46,852 nt of DNA from Pseudomaricurvus alkylphenolicus (GTDB lineage Bacteria; Pseudomonadota; Gammaproteobacteria; Pseudomonadales; Cellvibrionaceae): assembly GCF_011683955.1 (NCBI RefSeq), contig NZ_JAAQPI010000032.1, positions 1 to 46,852 of the forward strand. Reading direction: 5' to 3'. A program made the position numbers and the translations under genes. A model generated the notes under the pieces. It was given only the letters and a program-made list of their open reading frames with translations. It was not told the DNA's origin and did no database searches. Below are positions 43,122 to 46,852 of this stretch, piece after piece. Positions within the stretch are counted from its first letter, which is position 1, and every line of letters begins with the position of its first letter.

Positions 43122-44327
43122 TTAGAACAAGTCCATGTCAGGCTCAATATCCATCAAATGACGACCATATGTTTGTTTGGCAACATCAAGGTCTGAGTAG
43201 GCATGGGAACCCGCCATGTTTACATCACGCCACAGCTTTTGCATACGATTGTTATCGAACCATGCACTACCACCACTGCCCGTGTACAAACGATTCACAG
43301 CTTCGATAGCTTGGTTAGTCACATAGGTTTGGCTTGCACGCCAGCTGGTGCTCATTGACTCATCAGGTAGTCTTAGCTCATTACAATGCTGAGCCACCTC
43401 ACTCCAATCTTGCGCCAGTCGCGTTTCAGCAGCTCGCACCTGAAGCACAGACTCAGCCAGTCGCATATAGGCTGGAGCGCTATCAGCAGCTTTTGCACCG
43501 GTATACGCACGCACACGCTTAGACTGCTTCTCTTTGTAAAGATTGATGAAAGCTTTCGCGGTACCCAGAGCTGTTACAGAGAAACCTAATGCAAAGTAGC
43601 TAGCGAAGGGGGAGTGGAAGATCTTACCGGGATGAGAGCCAAAACCTTTTGATTGGCCTGTAGCCAGTTCAATGGAACCATCAATACGGTGCTCTGGCAC
43701 AAAAACATTTTTAAGTTTCAGAGTCTTACTACCGGTACCCTTCAGGCCAGCCGTGTGCCAGTCATCAATGATTTCATAGTCAGTTCTAGGTACGCATGCC
43801 ATGTGTGGGATCATCATATTATCCAGCTCTGGAACCGCACGCTTGAAGCCAAGCAGAGCCCAGTCGGCATGGTCACAACCACTTGACCAGCCCCAGGTAC
43901 CGTCCAGTATAACGCCGCCATCTACGGGCTTAGCTTCAAGAATTGGCGCAACTGAAGAAGAAACTAAAACGCTGGTATCTTTACCCCAGATCTCTTGCTG
44001 AAGCTCTTCACTCATTATAGCAATCATATGAGAATGCTGGGCTAATAGACCTGCAACCCAAGCCGTTGATGAACAATTTTCCGCAATCTCCATCAAAATA
44101 GGGCCATAACTTGGCGCTTCAATTTCTAAACCACCAAAGGCTTTAGGCTGAAGTGCACGCGTAAACCCAGCTGCTTTCAGCAGCTCAATGTTTTCCTCAG
44201 CAACAGAACGATTTGCATCGGTCTTTTCAGCGTTTTTGGCAATGATAGGCAAAATCTCACGAACTCTTTGCTTCAGTGCCTCTCCAGCCTTTTGAGCTTC
44301 TTGGTTAGACGGTGCTAAGTCAGACAT
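43122..44327 (-). CDS. HsaA-type flavin-dependent aromatic monooxygenase, copy 2
   Basis: A 401-residue paralogue of the protein at 34214-35422, sharing nearly all motifs (GTWGWSSGCDHADW, WHTAGLKGTGSKTL, KLWRDVNMAGSHAYSD, MDIEPDMDLF end). The true start is the ATG at 44327 with AGGAG 7 nt upstream. A longer in-frame ORF to 44438 merely reads through the operator repeats. It heads the operon with the FAH-family hydrolase and flavin reductase, giving a complete two-component hydroxylase. The paralogues may differ in substrate or act on successive intermediates. Confidence 0.9.
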   Translation of the reverse strand: MSDLAPSNQEAQKAGEALKQRVREILPIIAKNAEKTDANRSVAEENIELLKAAGFTRALQPKAFGGLEIEAPSYGPILMEIAENCSSTAWVAGLLAQHSHMIAIMSEELQQEIWGKDTSVLVSSSVAPILEAKPVDGGVILDGTWGWSSGCDHADWALLGFKRAVPELDNMMIPHMACVPRTDYEIIDDWHTAGLKGTGSKTLKLKNVFVPEHRIDGSIELATGQSKGFGSHPGKIFHSPFASYFALGFSVTALGTAKAFINLYKEKQSKRVRAYTGAKAADSAPAYMRLAESVLQVRAAETRLAQDWSEVAQHCNELRLPDESMSTSWRASQTYVTNQAIEAVNRLYTGSGGSAWFDNNRMQKLWRDVNMAGSHAYSDLDVAKQTYGRHLMDIEPDMDLF

Positions 44328-44373
44328 AGTAAATCTCCTGTTGATATAGGGGCTAAGATAGTCATTGCGTGGC

Positions 44374-44443
44374 TTATACACCACACTAACTTGGTCGACC
44401 ATCCAATAGTTATACACTACTCCAACTTGGTCGGCCACTCAAG
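44374..44443. promoter_or_regulatory. tandem-duplicated promoter/operator upstream of monooxygenase copy 2
   Basis: A 27-bp segment beginning TTATACAC is repeated at 44374-44400 and 44410-44436, a 36-bp step, with about four differences. Each copy contains the start of one regulon operator: CTTGGTCGACCATCCAAT (44390-44407) and CTTGGTCGGCCACTCAAG (44426-44443). The rest of 44444-44831 has no gene; it holds a near-FNR dyad TTGACCAAGATCAA (44563-44576) on the side of the rightward dehydrogenase. Confidence 0.6.
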
Positions 44444-44831
44444 GATTTTGTGTGCTATACCCATCAGATTTCAGCACCAAAAGCACAAATCAGACGTTGA
44501 ATCGCCTTGTAACCCGCGTATTTACCAGGGGTTTAGGTCCTGACATTGAATTTGACTAATAATTGACCAAGATCAATTGCGTATAGCTATGATGAAAGCG
44601 AAGACCACAAACAGGGGCTAAGAATTGAAGGCGATTAATCTTCTTGACCTAATAAATAGGTTTACTATGAATTCAAGCCACGATCATCATTCAAGTTCTG
44701 AACTTGTTGACAATTACGGAACGATCGGCACATTATGATTTAATACATGGTTTTTGATATACACGCCCCATTGAATTTGAAACACTGCCTTCATAACGCA
44801 ATAACGTCAATATTCAACAACGGAATAACCT

Positions 44832-45962
44832 ATGACTACTGGGCTACAACTATTCTCCACAACGGGATCTAATCAAACACTAAAATTATCTTTAGAAAAA
44901 GTAGATATCCCTGCACCTAAATCTGAAGAGATTGTTATTCGTATCGAAGCATCTCCCATTAATCCAACAGACCTGGCAAGTATGTTCGGCCCTGCGGACT
45001 TAACAACCTTGAGAAATGAGCAAGGGGAAAATAGCACTGAATTACTCGCAGACATCCCTTCCAAATTAATGAGAATGGTTAAGTCTCGTATAGACAGCCC
45101 ACTTGCAACAGGCTCCGAAGGTGCTGGAGTTGTCATTGAAGCAGGCGATTCACCTGAAGCTCAAGCGTTAATTGGGAAGGTTGTCAGTGTGGCCACTGGC
45201 GGTCACCACGGTCAATATTGCTGCGTACATTACTCTCTGGTTAACCCAATGCCAGAAGGTATCACTCCAGAACAAGCGGCTTCAGCATTTGTTAACCCTA
45301 TGACAGCTTTAGGCCTTGTAGAGACAATGCATAATGGAGGTCATAAAGCACTCGTAAACACGGCAGCGGCTTCTAACTTGGGTATCATGCTAAACCGTAT
45401 CTGTCAGGCAGATGGTATTGATATCGTCAATATTGTTCGTAAGCCAGAACAAGTAGAGATCCTCAAAGAGATTGGCGCTAAATATATCGTTAACTCTTCT
45501 TCAGAAACCTTCAGAAAGGACTTATTCAAAGCACTCGCTGAAACCGGAGCCACCATCGCGTTCGATGCTATTGGTGGCGGTAAATTAGGCTATGAGATTC
45601 TGGCGTGCATGGAGCAGGTTGCGGCATCCCAAATGACCTCATACAACCATTATGGTTCTTCCGTTAAAAAACAACTCTATACCTATGGCCGACTGGATCT
45701 AAGACCAACGGTAATTAACGCGGGTATAGGCTTTGCCTGGAATCTAGGCGGCTGGCTATTGTTCCACTTCCTGGCAGACACGGATAGCGAAACCATCCAA
45801 CGAATGTACAAACGAGTAGCCGATGAAATCACGACAACGTTTGCCAGTCACTATGCAAAGAAAATATCTTTAGAGGATGCTATTAGCGTAAACGCTGTTG
45901 CCGAATATGGTCGTATGGCAACGGGTGAGAAATACCTGATACTGCCTCACCAAGAAGCTTAA
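44832..45962 (+). CDS. zinc-binding-dehydrogenase-family (MDR) oxidoreductase
   Basis: A 376-residue MDR protein. The N-terminal GroES-like domain has EIVIRIEASPINPTDLASMFG and TGSEGAGVVIEAG; the cofactor domain has ALVNTAAASNLGIMLNRI instead of the usual GxGxxG-rich loop, then IVNIVRKPEQVEILKEIGAKY. The modified loop (AAASNLG) is typical of a distinct subgroup of annotated zinc-binding dehydrogenases; catalytic zinc ligands are not apparent. It probably reduces an enone or carbonyl with NAD(P)H. A weak GGA lies before the ATG. It is divergent from the monooxygenase operon and may share its regulatory region. Confidence 0.8.
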   Translation: MTTGLQLFSTTGSNQTLKLSLEKVDIPAPKSEEIVIRIEASPINPTDLASMFGPADLTTLRNEQGENSTELLADIPSKLMRMVKSRIDSPLATGSEGAGVVIEAGDSPEAQALIGKVVSVATGGHHGQYCCVHYSLVNPMPEGITPEQAASAFVNPMTALGLVETMHNGGHKALVNTAAASNLGIMLNRICQADGIDIVNIVRKPEQVEILKEIGAKYIVNSSSETFRKDLFKALAETGATIAFDAIGGGKLGYEILACMEQVAASQMTSYNHYGSSVKKQLYTYGRLDLRPTVINAGIGFAWNLGGWLLFHFLADTDSETIQRMYKRVADEITTTFASHYAKKISLEDAISVNAVAEYGRMATGEKYLILPHQEA

Positions 45963-46072
45963 TGATTAACAGGGTCTAAAGACCAACCTGTGTAACATTG
46001 GTCGTATGTACCTTAATAGGCATAGCGGTTATTACTTGATGCTACGCCTTACAGGTGGTAGTTCTATATTCG

Positions 46073-46746
46073 TCAAGGTCCTGGGGGGCCTCTACTATCA
46101 AATAGTTTAATCGCACGTAATGTTGTTGGTGAAAGACGTTCTGACTGGTTATCCACAATATCGAAATAGCTTTTCGTAAACTGATCAGCCAGTAATTCGG
46201 CGGCCTCCCCGAATCCTTCAACAGAAAAACAAAGCACAGCACTCATGTAGCCTACATGTTCCCTGGCCTCCATTTTAATTTGAAAAACCTCTGATAAATG
46301 CTCAACAATTAAAGCCGAGCTAACTATTGAGTTAACTCTTTTCGCCTTTAGCGATCTAAAAATAAGCACTGGGTTCTTAAAGAATTGGATATTAAGCTTT
46401 TCAAATTCTGGTGGCCAATCAGCATGACTGAGACTCTGCGCACCAATTTTTAGTTGGTCCCAGGGAATATTCGGAGAGCGGTGCGGGCTTGATGCTTCTA
46501 AATACAAACCAAACGGCACTGTAACTAAAGGTTGGCTACACACTAAGGATTCAAGAACAACACCAGGATTGATCAATACGACGACACCAGCATCAATTGA
46601 TTTATTGCGCAGCATGCTTACCACTCTGGCAGGAGGCGCATAGCTAAATACTGTTTCTTTGTCAAGTGCTTCCATCGTCGTTTTAACAATGTCAATAACA
46701 ATTCCTGTTGATTCTCCCGTATCATCCCCCTGTGTCAGGATAGATG
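46073..46746 (-). pseudogene. solute-binding-protein-like gene, 5' end removed by an insertion sequence
   Basis: About 224 residues of a family 3 solute-binding-like protein remain: STGIVIDIVKTTMEAL, RVVSMLRNKSIDAGVVVLI, a hinge region and KAKRVNSIVSSALIVEHL. No signal peptide or N-terminal lobe start is present. The frame begins abruptly where the adjoining sequence becomes an insertion-sequence end (about 46746). The GTG at 46748-46750 is unlikely to be a real start. It resembles the solute-binding protein at 17411-18286 in type, not closely in sequence. Confidence 0.6.
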
Positions 46747-46852
46747 TCACCCCCTAAATTGTTGAAAACTTGAACAGGGGGCTGATGAGGAATGAGTGAA
46801 ACACTATTCACCAGAAAGGAAAGAAGCGGTACTTAAGAAGCTGTTGCCACCA
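46746..46852 (+). mobile_element. left end of an IS3-like insertion sequence (runs off the window)
   Basis: From about 46746 (TGTCACCCCCTAAATTGTTG) the sequence switches from the solute-binding gene to a short leader with CCCCCT/AGGGGG complementarity. This leads into a transposase ORF start. The terminal TG and the following reading frame fit an IS end; the exact boundary and family need the other end, which is outside the window. Confidence 0.65.
46796..46852 (+). CDS. transposase orfA-type protein, first 19 codons
   Basis: A GTG at 46796 with GAGGA 6 nt upstream opens a frame reading KHYSPERKEAVLKKLLPP after the initiator. This is the characteristic beginning of HTH_Tnp_1-type transposase subunits (IS3-like). 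The overlapping ATG at 46792 is in a frame that stops after 14 codons, so GTG is preferred. The frame stays open to the window edge. Confidence 0.7.
   Translation, partial: MKHYSPERKEAVLKKLLPP

Noticed and set aside
44328-44438. N-terminal extension of monooxygenase copy 2
   Set aside because: The extension is encoded by the tandem operator repeats and lacks a ribosome-binding site; the ATG at 44327 has a clear AGGAG and aligns with the paralogue's start.
44563-44576. TTGACCAAGATCAA as a third FNR box
   Set aside because: The left half deviates (TTGAC), it is single and about 255 bp from the nearest start codon; kept only as a note in the intergenic description.
1-46852. tRNA, rRNA or CRISPR arrays
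   Set aside because: Reading through the intergenic regions showed no cloverleaf-type gene, no rRNA-like sequence and no regularly spaced repeat array.

Overview
The window looks like an accessory, catabolism-rich stretch of a gammaproteobacterial chromosome. A marine Cellvibrionales-type heterotroph is my best guess, from the mix of TonB-dependent receptors, DUF885 peptidases, paired acyl-CoA dehydrogenases and AraC/TetR regulators; no rRNA or marker gene confirms it. Most genes have recognisable Shine-Dalgarno sequences. By eye, the left two thirds (notably the ligase at 29.4-31.0 kb) are richer in GC than the part right of 31.3 kb.

Layout. 0-2.2 kb: 5' part of purU, then a debris zone with a TetR relic, one intact periplasmic protein, and two truncated genes (ggt and a membrane protein) meeting at one breakpoint near 1715. 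2.2-17 kb: a probable peptide/gamma-glutamyl-compound scavenging locus, nearly all on the minus strand: amidohydrolase, two GGT-family proteins, two DUF885 metallopeptidase-like proteins, an alpha/beta hydrolase, a TonB-dependent receptor and an AraC regulator, interrupted by an IS6-family element. Three promoters here carry tandem 21-bp direct repeats of one shared consensus, which fits a single AraC-type regulon. 17-31 kb: a solute-binding-like protein, regulators (TetR, AraC, XRE/MmyB, TetR), and a CoA-ester degradation set: two pairs of acyl-CoA dehydrogenases resembling the alpha2beta2 enzymes of steroid side-chain catabolism, an enoyl-CoA hydratase-family protein, an SDR and an acyl-CoA ligase.

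31-46 kb: a lipoprotein arylsulfatase; two medium-chain dehydrogenases; two paralogous HsaA-type flavin monooxygenases, one in an operon with an FAH-family hydrolase and an HsaB/HpaC-type flavin reductase; an MhpB-type extradiol dioxygenase; a SnoaL-like protein; a small membrane protein; a Nudix hydrolase; and a second TonB-dependent receptor. I infer that a phenolic substrate is taken up or released, ortho-hydroxylated, ring-cleaved and hydrolysed, with the CoA enzymes handling side chains or ring remnants. An 18-bp operator-like sequence (consensus CTTGRYCRACCAWTCAAG) recurs at five intergenic regions, seven copies in all, and ties both monooxygenases, the dioxygenase, the SnoaL/membrane-protein pair and the XRE regulator together. 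It is duplicated in tandem at two of these promoters. The right edge holds a solute-binding-protein gene cut by the end of another insertion sequence.

I found no tRNA, rRNA or CRISPR array. All functional calls are from reading translations and motifs; no database search was possible.
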